Source of the DNA: a virus
IMG/VR virus record: IMGVR_UViG_3300030098_001720
Location: 1-32,406 of that record
Length of the DNA stretch: 32,406 nucleotides
Reading direction: 5' to 3' (one strand)
Shown here: piece by piece, positions 19,599 through 26,025 of the stretch
How positions within the stretch are numbered: the first letter of the stretch is position 1
How the letters are laid out: every line of letters begins with the position of its first letter
Made by a program: the position numbers and the translations under genes
The notes under the pieces: model-generated
The model's input: only the letters and a program-made list of their open reading frames with translations
Database searches by the model: none
Told to the model about the DNA's origin: nothing

Positions 19599-19875
19599 GT
19601 TGAAGGATGGAATAGAAGACAAAGAAGAACAGATACAAATACTAGGAACCTTTGTCAGACTTGGAGTTGTCGTATGGGCTGGATTCATAATCACGCTTAA
19701 TTACGTGGAACTACCAATGGTAAAGAAGGGTCAATCTGGAGATATCACGTTCGTTGCTTCGGTCTTTACTGGAGCACTAGCCAGTTTTGGCTTGACTACT
19801 TCTAACAGTAAAAACGGTAAACCCGTCAACTGCCCAATGGCAAATCAAATTCAAACCAAAAAGAAAGAAGAATGA
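19567..19875 (+). CDS. Small two-helix membrane protein, possible holin
   Basis: 102 residues with a charged N-terminus (MEEKPKNLLHKLKDGIEDKEEQ), a hydrophobic helix at about 27-47 (LGTFVRLGVVVWAGFIITLNYV), a second weaker one at about 59-77 (DITFVASVFTGALASFGLTT), and a Lys-rich tail (KKKEE). Size, two membrane spans and polar tails fit a class II-like holin, and its neighbours are also membrane or secreted proteins. No endolysin lies beside it, so a structural membrane protein is an alternative. It starts inside the preceding gene and its TGA overlaps the next ATG (ATGA). Confidence 0.6.
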   Translation: MEEKPKNLLHKLKDGIEDKEEQIQILGTFVRLGVVVWAGFIITLNYVELPMVKKGQSGDITFVASVFTGALASFGLTTSNSKNGKPVNCPMANQIQTKKKEE

Positions 19876-20249
19876 AAACCTTATGGCTATCACTCTTTTT
19901 ACTGCTTTCACCCTCGGTAGCAAGAGCAAATCAAATCACGCCCGCCTTCACCCAGGGGTCGATGAACGCAACTACAACTACAACTCAAACCGTTACAGAA
20001 ACGATCAATCAAAAAGTATATGGAGGAGAGTTAAACAGTTGGTCTGGAACCAATGTAACTCCTTCTTCAGATATAGCTGGTTCAAATACAACTTGGACAG
20101 TAACAACTGCTGGAGAAGACTTTCAACTCGAAGTCGTAACCAGAGCAGCAGATTCAACAACAGGTTTAGTTCTATTAGAAACAATCGATATAGATCGAGA
20201 CATAACTACAAACGCTACAACTACTTCCTTATCAGTCTTCTCACAATAG
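19872..20249 (+). CDS. Secreted small beta-rich protein with signal peptide
   Basis: 125 residues. The N-terminus KTLWLSLFLLLSPSVARA is a clear Sec signal peptide with an ARA-type cleavage site near residue 19. The mature part is Thr/Ser/Asn-rich, with repeated short beta-type segments (TTTTTQTVTETINQKVYGG ... TTATTTSLSVFSQ). There is no lipobox Cys, so it is not a lipoprotein. The start overlaps the previous stop as ATGA, and the last stretch overlaps the next coding region in another frame. A virion, periplasmic or superinfection role is possible; no function is assigned. Confidence 0.6.
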   Translation: MKTLWLSLFLLLSPSVARANQITPAFTQGSMNATTTTTQTVTETINQKVYGGELNSWSGTNVTPSSDIAGSNTTWTVTTAGEDFQLEVVTRAADSTTGLVLLETIDIDRDITTNATTTSLSVFSQ

Positions 20250-20722
20250 GTTCACCAGCCTTAGCGAGTGGCGATGAGATCAATAATACAGCAGCTCCGT
20301 CCAGTACAGCTACTGGGAACGTAACCAATCAAGCTGTGCAATTCCAAAACAATGGAGCACCAAGTAGACAAAATATGGGACCGTCTATTGCTTGCAATGG
20401 ACCAACCATGACTTTCTCTCCCTTTTGGCTTGCTAGTGAAAATAAACCATATGATCCTGAGAGTTATTCCAGAGGTTGGAACTATGGAGGTCAATTGAAC
20501 TTCATGGTTCCTTTGGATGGCTCAATAACGGAAAGGTGTAAATCAATAGCAAAAAGAAGAGAAGAGAAAATGCGAGTTGACTATGAGCTGGTACGTGCTC
20601 TCAAATGTGCCGAACTAATGCAAAAGGGTTTTACCCTTCGACCTGGTAGCCGTGTTGAACAGTTATGTAACGACGTGGTTCCAATCGTCAGCATTATCAA
20701 AACTGATACACCCGAAAAATGA
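20231..20722 (+). CDS. Cyanophage-type conserved protein with signal-like segment and uncertain start
   Basis: Frame 2 carries a real protein from about 20225: FLISLLTIGSPALASGDEINN looks like a signal peptide, followed by GNVTNQAVQFQNNGAPSRQN, ACNGPTMTFSPFW, NYGGQLNFMVPLD and YELVRALKCAELMQKGFTLRPG. The pattern is one I associate with cyanophages. No ATG, GTG or TTG occurs in this frame close to the signal segment. The nearest is a TTG at 20039, preceded by GGAGGAG at 20022-20028 but 64 codons too early for a signal peptide. ATT (20174) or ATC (20231) are rare alternatives; 20231 is given only as the minimal body. It holds three Cys after the signal. The TGA overlaps the next ATG. Confidence 0.65.
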   Translation: MSLLTIGSPALASGDEINNTAAPSSTATGNVTNQAVQFQNNGAPSRQNMGPSIACNGPTMTFSPFWLASENKPYDPESYSRGWNYGGQLNFMVPLDGSITERCKSIAKRREEKMRVDYELVRALKCAELMQKGFTLRPGSRVEQLCNDVVPIVSIIKTDTPEK

Positions 20723-20916
20723 AAAAACCTTTAATTATAACTGCAGTGATCCTAGTACTAGGCGGTTTTGCAGTTAAAGAAGTGATAAATATCTTCAATG
20801 CATCCCCTGTAGGACAGCTGAAACAGCTGAACGACAAGAAAAAAGCTGTTGAGAAGATCTTAGAGAAAGGACCGCTAGAAATTACACCCGAACAATCACC
20901 CCTCAAACTCAAATGA
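20719..20916 (+). CDS. Small single-span membrane protein
   Basis: 65 residues: MKKPLIITAVILVLGGFAVKE gives one N-terminal membrane helix or uncleaved signal anchor with a basic start. It is followed by a charged helix (LKQLNDKKKAVEKILEKG) and a Pro/Leu tail. This one-span plus cytoplasmic or periplasmic coiled-helix layout resembles i-spanin-like or small lysis-accessory proteins, but no partner o-spanin with a lipobox is visible. The start overlaps the preceding stop (ATGA) and its own TGA overlaps the next ATG. Function unknown. Confidence 0.5.
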   Translation: MKKPLIITAVILVLGGFAVKEVINIFNASPVGQLKQLNDKKKAVEKILEKGPLEITPEQSPLKLK

Positions 20917-21086
20917 TGACAATGCTGTTTATTAAGCCAATCCTATTCAAATTCCTTAGCTCCGCCTCTGTAAAAAACCTAGTTGTGGAACTATTGGAAG
21001 CTTATGCAAAATCAACAGATAACACTATCGACGATGCTGCAGTAGCTCTAGTCAAGAAAAATTTATTCCCTGGGGAAAAAGCGTAG
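20913..21086 (+). CDS. 57-residue conserved-looking small protein before the small terminase
   Basis: Opens with ATGATGACAATG at 20913, overlapping the upstream TGA, and ends with TAG at 21084-21086, directly before the next ATG. The peptide starts MMTMLFIKPILFKFLSS and continues VKNLVVELLEAYAKSTDN and DDAAVALVKKNLFPG: a hydrophobic N-terminus, then an amphipathic helix. Perfect fit into the overlapping gene train and ordered amphipathic sequence argue for a real gene. Function unknown; the position just before the terminase suggests a late role. Confidence 0.6.
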   Translation: MMTMLFIKPILFKFLSSASVKNLVVELLEAYAKSTDNTIDDAAVALVKKNLFPGEKA

Positions 21087-21335
21087 ATGAATAAAGCCAC
21101 TGAAGAACAATTTAATGAATTACATAGCCTTGTCACAGAAGAATTTCTTAAACGTGTTCGCAGTGGTGAAGCTACTACCCAAGATTTAAAAGCAGCCTGT
21201 GACTGGCTCAAAACTAATGACGTAAGCGGGGTTGCTCTAGAAGGTAGTCCTTTAGACAAACTCGCTTCACTTATGCCAAAGGTAGACCCTGAGATGGTTC
21301 AAAGAAGACTCTATGGCCCAAAAATCACGAGGTAA
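21087..21335 (+). CDS. Terminase small subunit (T7-like)
   Basis: 82 residues, starting directly after the previous TAG. ATTQDLKAACDWLKTNDVSG, then ALEGSPLDKLASLMPKVDPEMVQRRLYG, matches the small-terminase (DNA maturase A-like) pattern of T7-like phages: an N-terminal helical DNA-recognition part and a short C-terminal tail for the large subunit. The protein recognises the concatemer and brings the motor to it. The large subunit lies 1.9 kb downstream rather than adjacent, with a basic protein, an HNH nuclease, an unknown protein and a small peptide between. It overlaps the next gene by 23 nt. Confidence 0.75.
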   Translation: MNKATEEQFNELHSLVTEEFLKRVRSGEATTQDLKAACDWLKTNDVSGVALEGSPLDKLASLMPKVDPEMVQRRLYGPKITR

Positions 21336-21591
21336 GAAGAAGGGAAAATCAACCCGCTATTACCGTAAAAATAGACGATCTCTGATGGTGAAACGTCGCT
21401 ATCAGAAAAAATACAACAGAAAGAAAAAAGAGGTCAAACGCAGAGTAGAGCTTAACCGTATTAATCGAAAGAATCATCGAAAGGGTAGATCCCGTGTTGG
21501 TGATGGTAAAGACGTTTCTCATACAAAGAGAGGAAGAACAACCCTTGAGATTGCACGGAAAAACAGAGCACGAAATCGTTCACGTAAATGA
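21313..21591 (+). CDS. Extremely basic small protein, probably nucleic-acid binding
   Basis: 92 residues, of which nearly half are Lys or Arg (SRGKKKGKSTRYYRKNRRS ... KKYNRKKKEVKRRVELNRINRKNHRKG ... ARKNRARNRSRK). There is no hydrophobic core beyond one short helix, so it is probably disordered until it binds DNA or RNA. It starts inside the small terminase and ends with an ATGA overlap on the HNH gene. A role in DNA packaging, head-DNA condensation or assisting the HNH nuclease is suggested by position alone. Low-complexity composition alone could mislead, but the overlaps with firm genes on both sides support it. Confidence 0.6.
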   Translation: MAQKSRGKKKGKSTRYYRKNRRSLMVKRRYQKKYNRKKKEVKRRVELNRINRKNHRKGRSRVGDGKDVSHTKRGRTTLEIARKNRARNRSRK

Positions 21592-21914
21592 CCTTATACC
21601 CAAGTCCTGATCACTATCTACAAAACCTAATAACCATGCAAAGTCCTGAAGCCAAAAGGCTGTGGCGTTATGCCATTAAGGAGCACTTTAATCACACATG
21701 CGTTTATTGCGGAGAACATCATGAACCAAACAAACTTACCCTCGATCATGTCAAACCTAAATGTATTGGCGGAGAAGATCTCACTTCGAATCTTGTCCCC
21801 GCCTGTAGACGATGTAACCAGGACAAAGGTAGTGCACATTGGCTCTCTTGGATGAGAGCTACTTATGGATTAAATCCACACAGAGAAGAGTTGATTCTTT
21901 CTCACATTAATTAA
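21588..21914 (+). CDS. HNH endonuclease
   Basis: 108 residues. The pattern CVYCGEHHEPNKLTLDHVKPKCIGGEDLTSNLVPACRRCNQDKGS is a textbook HNH nuclease: two zinc-ribbon CxxC pairs, the DH pair at Asp53-His54, the central Asn in SNLVPAC, and the closing CxxCNxxKG. HNH nucleases next to terminases are common in phages, where they assist packaging-linked DNA cutting; freestanding homing nucleases also occur. The location inside the packaging cassette, between the two terminase genes, favours the first. It is followed after 22 nt by a strong hairpin terminator. Confidence 0.88.
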   Translation: MTLYPSPDHYLQNLITMQSPEAKRLWRYAIKEHFNHTCVYCGEHHEPNKLTLDHVKPKCIGGEDLTSNLVPACRRCNQDKGSAHWLSWMRATYGLNPHREELILSHIN

Positions 21915-21936
21915 ACACCCGACATACATATATCCA

Positions 21937-21961
21937 GCCGTCCGCAAGGGCGGCTTTTTTT
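21937..21961 (+). terminator. Rho-independent terminator after the HNH gene
   Basis: Stem GCCGTCC (21937-21943), loop GCAA, and GGGCGGC (21948-21954) form 7 pairs including one G-U, followed by seven T (21955-21961). This is a strong intrinsic terminator and the class of site that also slows T7-type polymerases. The next gene starts on the very next base. Confidence 0.85.
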
Positions 21962-23077
21962 ATGGCCGAAATACTTCATACGTTTGAAAACGGACGTATC
22001 ATTTATAAAAGACCTCCTAAAAGGAATAGAAAAGGTATTGCAGACGCTAGACAAATTGAAGAAGAGTATATAAAAGCTGGAAAACCTAAAGGTCTAAAAC
22101 CTTACTTCATGGATGACGACGGAGATTTATGGGAGATAGAACCAAAAGGATTAAGTAAACAATCTAAAAATAATCCAACAGGACAAGGTTTTAGAAAGCT
22201 ACACCTACATAGAACACATTCTAGTACTCATAAAGCTAGAAAAAACGAAGCTGCTTTTGATGCAAATAGATTCTTTAAAAACTTCAGAAATTTCCCTGAA
22301 TTTAAAGATGTGTCTGATGATGATTTATGGGATTTTTCTGAGAAAGTTAATTCTATGAATAACGAGGAGCTTAGAATACAGCAAAGAAATAGGAAACCTG
22401 GAGAACATCTTGATCATCGAGTATCTATTAAAGATAAAGGATTAGAACTACGTAACAATAAGAAGAGTATACCAGCACAAGATAACTTAAGAAAAGGTGG
22501 AAGCTCTGTAGATATAGAGACTCAAAAGAGAATAGGTTCTTTTGTTGGAGATGAAGAAGCTTCTGTTAGAGGTGCTTTAAGAAGTCCTTTAGATCAGCCA
22601 GACGGGGATAACGGTAATAATGGTAAGAACGGGAAAAACGGTCCTAAGAATCCTCCTAAAACCGGTGGATCATCTACACCTAAAAACGGTGGGAAAGGTA
22701 ACGGTAGTTTTGAAAAAGGTAAAAAGATTGCAAGAACCGTAGCTTTAGCTAACCGAGCAAACTTACCTATGTTTGCAAGTATTCCTTTAAGTCTTGCTAA
22801 TAACTATCTTAAACTCCGTAAATGGTTTGAAAATCCTACTCGTAAAAACGCAATACTTCTAGGTTTAGCAACTGCTGAAAGTATAGGTGATGTGGGAGGT
22901 ACTGTATTTCCAATATTAGAAGCTGCATCTCAAATAGCAAGTCGATCTCAATCAGCTATAGAAATGAAAGATGCTTTAACAAACCTACAACAAATAGGCG
23001 CTAAATCTGCATTACTAAACTCAAACCGTCAAGCACTCGTTGGTGGGATGAAACAAATACCAATACCTAATTTCTAA
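21962..23077 (+). CDS. Unknown 371-residue protein with a possible HNH-like motif
   Basis: The ATG follows the terminator T-tract with no gap; the only purine run that could act as a ribosome site (AAGGG, 21946-21950) lies in the loop and 3' arm of that hairpin. Residues 1-145 are basic and charged (KRPPKRNRKGIADARQ, HLHRTHSSTHKARKNE). At about 147-190 there is GEHLDHRVSI (Asp151-His152), then QDNLRKGGSS, an order that recalls HNH nucleases but lacks the usual Cys pairs. A Gly/Asn/Lys-rich linker (about 214-255) joins a helical C-terminus (about 260-371). Placement between HNH nuclease and large terminase suggests a packaging or maturation role. I do not recognise the family. Confidence 0.65.
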   Translation: MAEILHTFENGRIIYKRPPKRNRKGIADARQIEEEYIKAGKPKGLKPYFMDDDGDLWEIEPKGLSKQSKNNPTGQGFRKLHLHRTHSSTHKARKNEAAFDANRFFKNFRNFPEFKDVSDDDLWDFSEKVNSMNNEELRIQQRNRKPGEHLDHRVSIKDKGLELRNNKKSIPAQDNLRKGGSSVDIETQKRIGSFVGDEEASVRGALRSPLDQPDGDNGNNGKNGKNGPKNPPKTGGSSTPKNGGKGNGSFEKGKKIARTVALANRANLPMFASIPLSLANNYLKLRKWFENPTRKNAILLGLATAESIGDVGGTVFPILEAASQIASRSQSAIEMKDALTNLQQIGAKSALLNSNRQALVGGMKQIPIPNF

Positions 23078-23202
23078 TGGCAACTACAAAATCTAACAAA
23101 GACAAACTAAAGATCAAACTTCTTCAACAACAAGATCACTACAACAAAAAGAAAAGTCTAAAAACAGCTAAGAAGAAATTCAAGCCAAAACCATATACAT
23201 GA
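23077..23202 (+). CDS. 41-residue basic peptide upstream of the large terminase
   Basis: ATG at 23077 overlaps the previous TAA by one base and the TGA at 23200-23202 overlaps the terminase ATG (ATGA). The peptide starts MATTKSNKDKLKIKLLQQQ and ends KKKFKPKPYT, about 40 percent Lys with a short helix in the middle. Exact overlap at both ends with firm genes argues it is translated. It may couple translation of the terminase or bind DNA. Confidence 0.55.
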   Translation: MATTKSNKDKLKIKLLQQQDHYNKKKSLKTAKKKFKPKPYT

Positions 23203-24938
23203 GCAATGTAATAACCGTTCTACAAGATGATTTCAAATTGTTCCTGCAAGCTCTGTGGGAACAGCTTGAACTTCCATCTCCTACTAGAGCGCAATACGCA
23301 ATAGCTGACTACTTACAACATGGTCCTAAACGTCTACAGATTCAAGCCTTCCGAGGAGTTGGTAAGTCTTGGATTACTGGAGCTTTCGTTCTTTGGACCC
23401 TATTTAAAGATCCTGAAAGAAAAATCATGATCATCTCTGCCTCTAAAGAGAGAGCAGACAACATGAGTATCTTTCTTCAAAAACTAATCATTGAAACACC
23501 ATGGCTAGAACACTTAAGACCCAAATCAGACGATTCCAGATGGTCACGCATAAGCTTCGACGTAAACTGTTCCCCTCACCAAGCTCCAAGCGTCAAGTCA
23601 GTCGGAATCACAGGTCAGCTAACCGGATCCAGAGCAGACTTAATGATTCTGGACGATATAGAAGTGCCAGGCAATTCAATGACAGAGCTTATGCGGGAAA
23701 AACTCCTACAGCTCTGCACAGAAGCGGAATCTATCCTTACTCCAAAAAATGATAGTCGTATTATGTATCTGGGAACTCCCCAGACCACCTTTACTGTTTA
23801 TCGAAAACTTGCTGAAAGAAATTACCGCCCTTTCGTTTGGCCTAGTCGCTACCCACGAAAGTCAAAACTTAGTCAATATGAAGGGCTTCTAGCTCCTCAA
23901 ATTCAAGAGGACTTAGATCAAGGTGCTCAAGAGTGGGAATGTACAGATAGTGAACGTTTTGATCATGATGACCTCCTAGAACGTGAAGCTTCTATGGGTC
24001 GATCTAACTTCATGCTTCAGTTCCAACTCGATACCTCATTAAGTGATGCTGAGAAGTTCCCTCTTAAAATGGCCGATCTGGTGGTTACATCCGTTAACCC
24101 AACAACAGCTCCTGATAACGTTATTTGGTGCTCAGATCCAAGAAATGTTATTAAAGATTTACCTACAGTTGGTCTCCCTGGTGATTACTTTTATTCCCCA
24201 ATGGACTTGGTAGGTGATTGGTCCCAATATCAAGAAACTATATGCTCTGTAGACCCCTCTGGAAGGGGCTCAGATGAGACTGCAGCGGCCTTCATTTCAC
24301 AACGTAATGGATTCCTTTATTTACATGAAATGAGAGCCTATAGAGACGGTTACAGCGACAATACTTTATTAGATATCCTAGAAGGTTGCAAGAAGTTTGG
24401 TGCTACTAAGTTACTCATTGAATCTAACTTCGGTGATGGCATAGTTGCTGAACTATTTAAAAAACACATCATCAATACTCATCAACACATAGATATAGAA
24501 GAAACTAGAGCAAATGTTAGAAAAGAAGACCGTATCATTGATTCTCTTGAGCCTGTCCTTAATCAACATCGTCTTGTTATTGATCGCCGCGTCATTGAGT
24601 GGGATTATAAGTCCAATGCAGACGGCGCTCCTGAAGAACGACTCCTCTATATGCTCTTCTACCAAATGTCTCGCATGTGTAGAGAAAAAGGAGCCGTTAA
24701 ACATGACGACAGACTAGACTGCTTAGCTCAAGGTGTTAAATATTTCACTGATGCTCTATCAATCTCTGCTCAAGACCAAATAAGAATCCAAAGACAACAA
24801 GAATGGAACTCTATGCTTGAAGACTTCTTAGATAACCCTCATAGCTCTGCTAATCACATAGCTTTTGGTATGAATAAAGACCAAAGAGACAAAGCTAGAG
24901 GTCTAGAAGACAACAAGTCAGTCCCTACCTGGGTTTAA
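23199..24938 (+). CDS. Terminase large subunit
   Basis: 579 residues, the ATP-driven DNA packaging motor and nuclease. Walker A is FRGVGKSW with Lys56; Walker B is LMILDDIEV with Asp152-Asp153 and a catalytic Glu at about 155; the coupling motif is YLGTPQT at about residues 187-193. The RNase H-like nuclease domain follows, with SVDPSGRGSDETAA (Asp352), LLIESNFGDG, and KHDDRLDCLAQG (Asp503, Asp504, Asp507). Length matches T7 gp19 (586). All key residues are present. It is the last gene of the late cassette, as in T7-like phages, and the start overlaps the 41-residue peptide. Confidence 0.95.
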   Translation: MSNVITVLQDDFKLFLQALWEQLELPSPTRAQYAIADYLQHGPKRLQIQAFRGVGKSWITGAFVLWTLFKDPERKIMIISASKERADNMSIFLQKLIIETPWLEHLRPKSDDSRWSRISFDVNCSPHQAPSVKSVGITGQLTGSRADLMILDDIEVPGNSMTELMREKLLQLCTEAESILTPKNDSRIMYLGTPQTTFTVYRKLAERNYRPFVWPSRYPRKSKLSQYEGLLAPQIQEDLDQGAQEWECTDSERFDHDDLLEREASMGRSNFMLQFQLDTSLSDAEKFPLKMADLVVTSVNPTTAPDNVIWCSDPRNVIKDLPTVGLPGDYFYSPMDLVGDWSQYQETICSVDPSGRGSDETAAAFISQRNGFLYLHEMRAYRDGYSDNTLLDILEGCKKFGATKLLIESNFGDGIVAELFKKHIINTHQHIDIEETRANVRKEDRIIDSLEPVLNQHRLVIDRRVIEWDYKSNADGAPEERLLYMLFYQMSRMCREKGAVKHDDRLDCLAQGVKYFTDALSISAQDQIRIQRQQEWNSMLEDFLDNPHSSANHIAFGMNKDQRDKARGLEDNKSVPTWV

Positions 24939-24963
24939 CCCAACCACTTGCCTATACAGGGGG

Positions 24964-25014
24964 AGGGAAGGGTGGACCCTCCCTTTGTTAAGGGGGAAGA
25001 CAACATTTCTTCCC
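24964..25014 (+). terminator. Two tandem GC-rich hairpins after the large terminase
   Basis: Hairpin 1: AGGGA (24964-24968), one bulged A, GGG, loop TGGA, CCC, TCCCT (80-84), followed by TTTG. Hairpin 2: GGGAAGA (24994-25000), loop of 7, TCTTCCC (25008-25014). They sit 26 nt after the TerL stop, where the late transcription unit should end. The weak T-tract means termination is likely but not certain; they could also protect the mRNA end. Confidence 0.5.
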
Positions 25015-25121
25015 TCCATTACTCCTATCTGAATCTTGGAGTCGGAGTTCTATCTATTTACTCACCATCCTCACCACACATCCCACGAATCGGGTCTCGC
25101 TGTATTCTACTGTATACCTAC

Positions 25122-25241
25122 ATGAGAGTAGAAGAGAAGAAGTTAGTTAAGTTGAATAGGAAGGCACAAGAATGTGTCTCTAGAAAGAAGGCACAGAAGA
25201 TCTTGAAGAAGGAGGAGAAGGTCCGTAAAAAAATGGCATAA
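25122..25241 (+). CDS. 39-residue charged peptide after the terminase
   Basis: ATG at 25122, stop TAA at 25239-25241. MRVEEKKLVKLNRKAQECVS, then RKKAQKILKKEEKVRKKMA, is a single long Lys/Glu helix with one Cys. An extended frame runs upstream to a TTG at 24948 but that part passes through both hairpins and reads like non-coding DNA. The helical repeat of KKA/KAQ and even charge pattern suggest a real small protein. No ribosome site is visible. Function unknown. Confidence 0.5.
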   Translation: MRVEEKKLVKLNRKAQECVSRKKAQKILKKEEKVRKKMA

Positions 25242-25485
25242 ATTTGAGAAGTCATATATCGAGGGTACAAGGACGAATTTACCCCCATGCCACCCCTCTT
25301 TTTTCGTGTAAATAGTGACGCTGGTTACTATAACCGACTTTTTTTAGTGGGTATCTGGGTTTTTGGGCTATTATTTATTATTTTTTTGTTGGAATATCAG
25401 CAGATGTTGTTAATTAGTGGGCATCTGTGGCGGCTACTATTGAAAACCCTTGGTATGACTAGCTTCTCTCCATTGTACATTGATC

Positions 25486-25528
25486 TTGTATCATTTGATC
25501 ATGTACTATCCACTAATGGATGATACAA
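25486..25528. promoter_or_regulatory. Nested palindrome with operator-like core
   Basis: Outer arms TTGTATCAT (25486-25494) and ATGATACAA (25520-25528) are exact complements; inside lies CTATCC-ACTAAT-GGATGA (25506-25523), the first of six ATCC-N6-GGAT sites in the window. Arms and inner site overlap at GGATGA. It may be a protein-binding site or an RNA hairpin at the start of the early leader. Confidence 0.5.
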
Positions 25529-25661
25529 TAGGAACAAGTTCAGTCATCAACTAGGTTGAATGAACCAAGTGTTAAGAGATCATTAAGATTCTAAGCACTT
25601 CTCAAATCTTTTGATATGATCGAGATTCAGCTAGTTAGACCGCCTAATCAGAGGCCACAGG

Positions 25662-25690
25662 CTGACAGACTTTTCAAAAGAAAGTAATAA
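25662..25690 (+). promoter_or_regulatory. Possible host sigma-70 promoter for the early genes
   Basis: CTGACA (one mismatch to TTGACA), 17-nt spacer, TAATAA (only three matches to TATAAT). It lies about 155 nt upstream of the first early gene, where early T7-like transcription by host polymerase should start. The -10 match is poor, so this is only a candidate. Confidence 0.3.
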
Positions 25691-25798
25691 CAAAGAAACT
25701 TGAAAACTGAATGAATCCAAGGACAGTTGCTGGGTGATGTAGTGGGCGGCGAGCCAGGAAGAGCCACAGTCAGCAACAAGGATCTAAAAAACATCCAT

Positions 25799-25816
25799 CT
25801 ATCCACTAAGCGATAG
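25799..25816. promoter_or_regulatory. Operator-like site 2 (CTATCC-ACTAAG-CGATAG)
   Basis: Lies 30 nt before the first early ATG (25846) and upstream of a TATACA (25832-25837) that could act as a -10 element, so a bound protein would cover the -35 region. Thirteen bases here (CATCTATCCACTA, 25796-25808) are identical to the site before the RNA polymerase gene (30484-30496). One arm mismatch. Confidence 0.5.
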
Positions 25817-25845
25817 AAGGCCAGGGAACTTTATACATTTTTTGT

Positions 25846-26025
25846 ATGACACAACTAAAGGAATACACACCTCAAGGACTCACCGAACCAGTTGCACTAA
25901 TTAGTGACAACTTACCTGAATATGTACTCAAAGTTATAGATAACAATTGGAGTAAAACATCATCAGGTTTAGGCGATCACTTTGGGTGGGATTCTTTCCT
26001 TCAGTCCTCAACAAATGGGGACTGA
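25846..26025 (+). CDS. First early small protein, 59 residues, unknown
   Basis: ATG at 25846, TGA at 26023-26025. The peptide starts MTQLKEYTPQGLTEPVALIS and contains DNLPEYVLKVIDNNWSKTSS and LGDHFGWDSFLQ. No known family is recognised. Its last dozen codons run into the first two-hairpin module, so the C-terminus is partly encoded by structured RNA. The leader carries a short hairpin (ATACA-T5-TGTAT, 25833-25847) that includes the start codon. As the first gene after the control region it would be among the earliest expressed. No strong ribosome site is visible. Confidence 0.5.
   Translation: MTQLKEYTPQGLTEPVALISDNLPEYVLKVIDNNWSKTSSGLGDHFGWDSFLQSSTNGD

Larger units (their letters stand above)
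25242..25845. other. Non-coding region, probable genome-end/early-control region
   Basis: 604 nt between the last late gene and the first early gene. It holds T-rich tracts (25338-25390), a 16-nt direct repeat (25344-25359 and 25414-25429, TTAGTGGG-Y-ATCTG-K-G), a nested palindrome at 25486-25528 and two ATCC-N6-GATA-type sites. It also has a possible -35/-10 pair (CTGACA 25662-25667, 17 nt, TAATAA 25685-25690) and a stem GTTGCTG/CAGCAAC (25726-25732 with 25771-25777) enclosing a GC-rich loop. A 78-codon frame at 25287 is not convincing. In T7-like phages the physical termini and first promoters lie exactly here. I cannot locate the termini. Confidence 0.6.

Noticed and set aside
19883-20224. 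ATG frame of Asn/Arg/Ser-rich protein before the signal-like segment
   Set aside because: This is the out-of-frame shadow of the signal-peptide gene at 19872. Its composition (Asn/Arg/Tyr runs) is not that of a folded protein. Only the part after about 20225 is kept.
19872-20722. Rz/Rz1-like spanin pair, because two exported proteins overlap
   Set aside because: Neither has a lipobox Cys after its signal, and the first is beta-rich rather than a coiled coil.
24948-25121. N-terminal extension of the peptide at 25122 from a TTG
   Set aside because: It passes through both hairpins and reads as low-quality coding; the ATG at 25122 is preferred.
25287-25523. 78-codon frame with a hydrophobic segment
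   Set aside because: No ribosome site, runs through T-tracts, the direct repeat and the first operator-like palindrome; better explained as non-coding terminal DNA.
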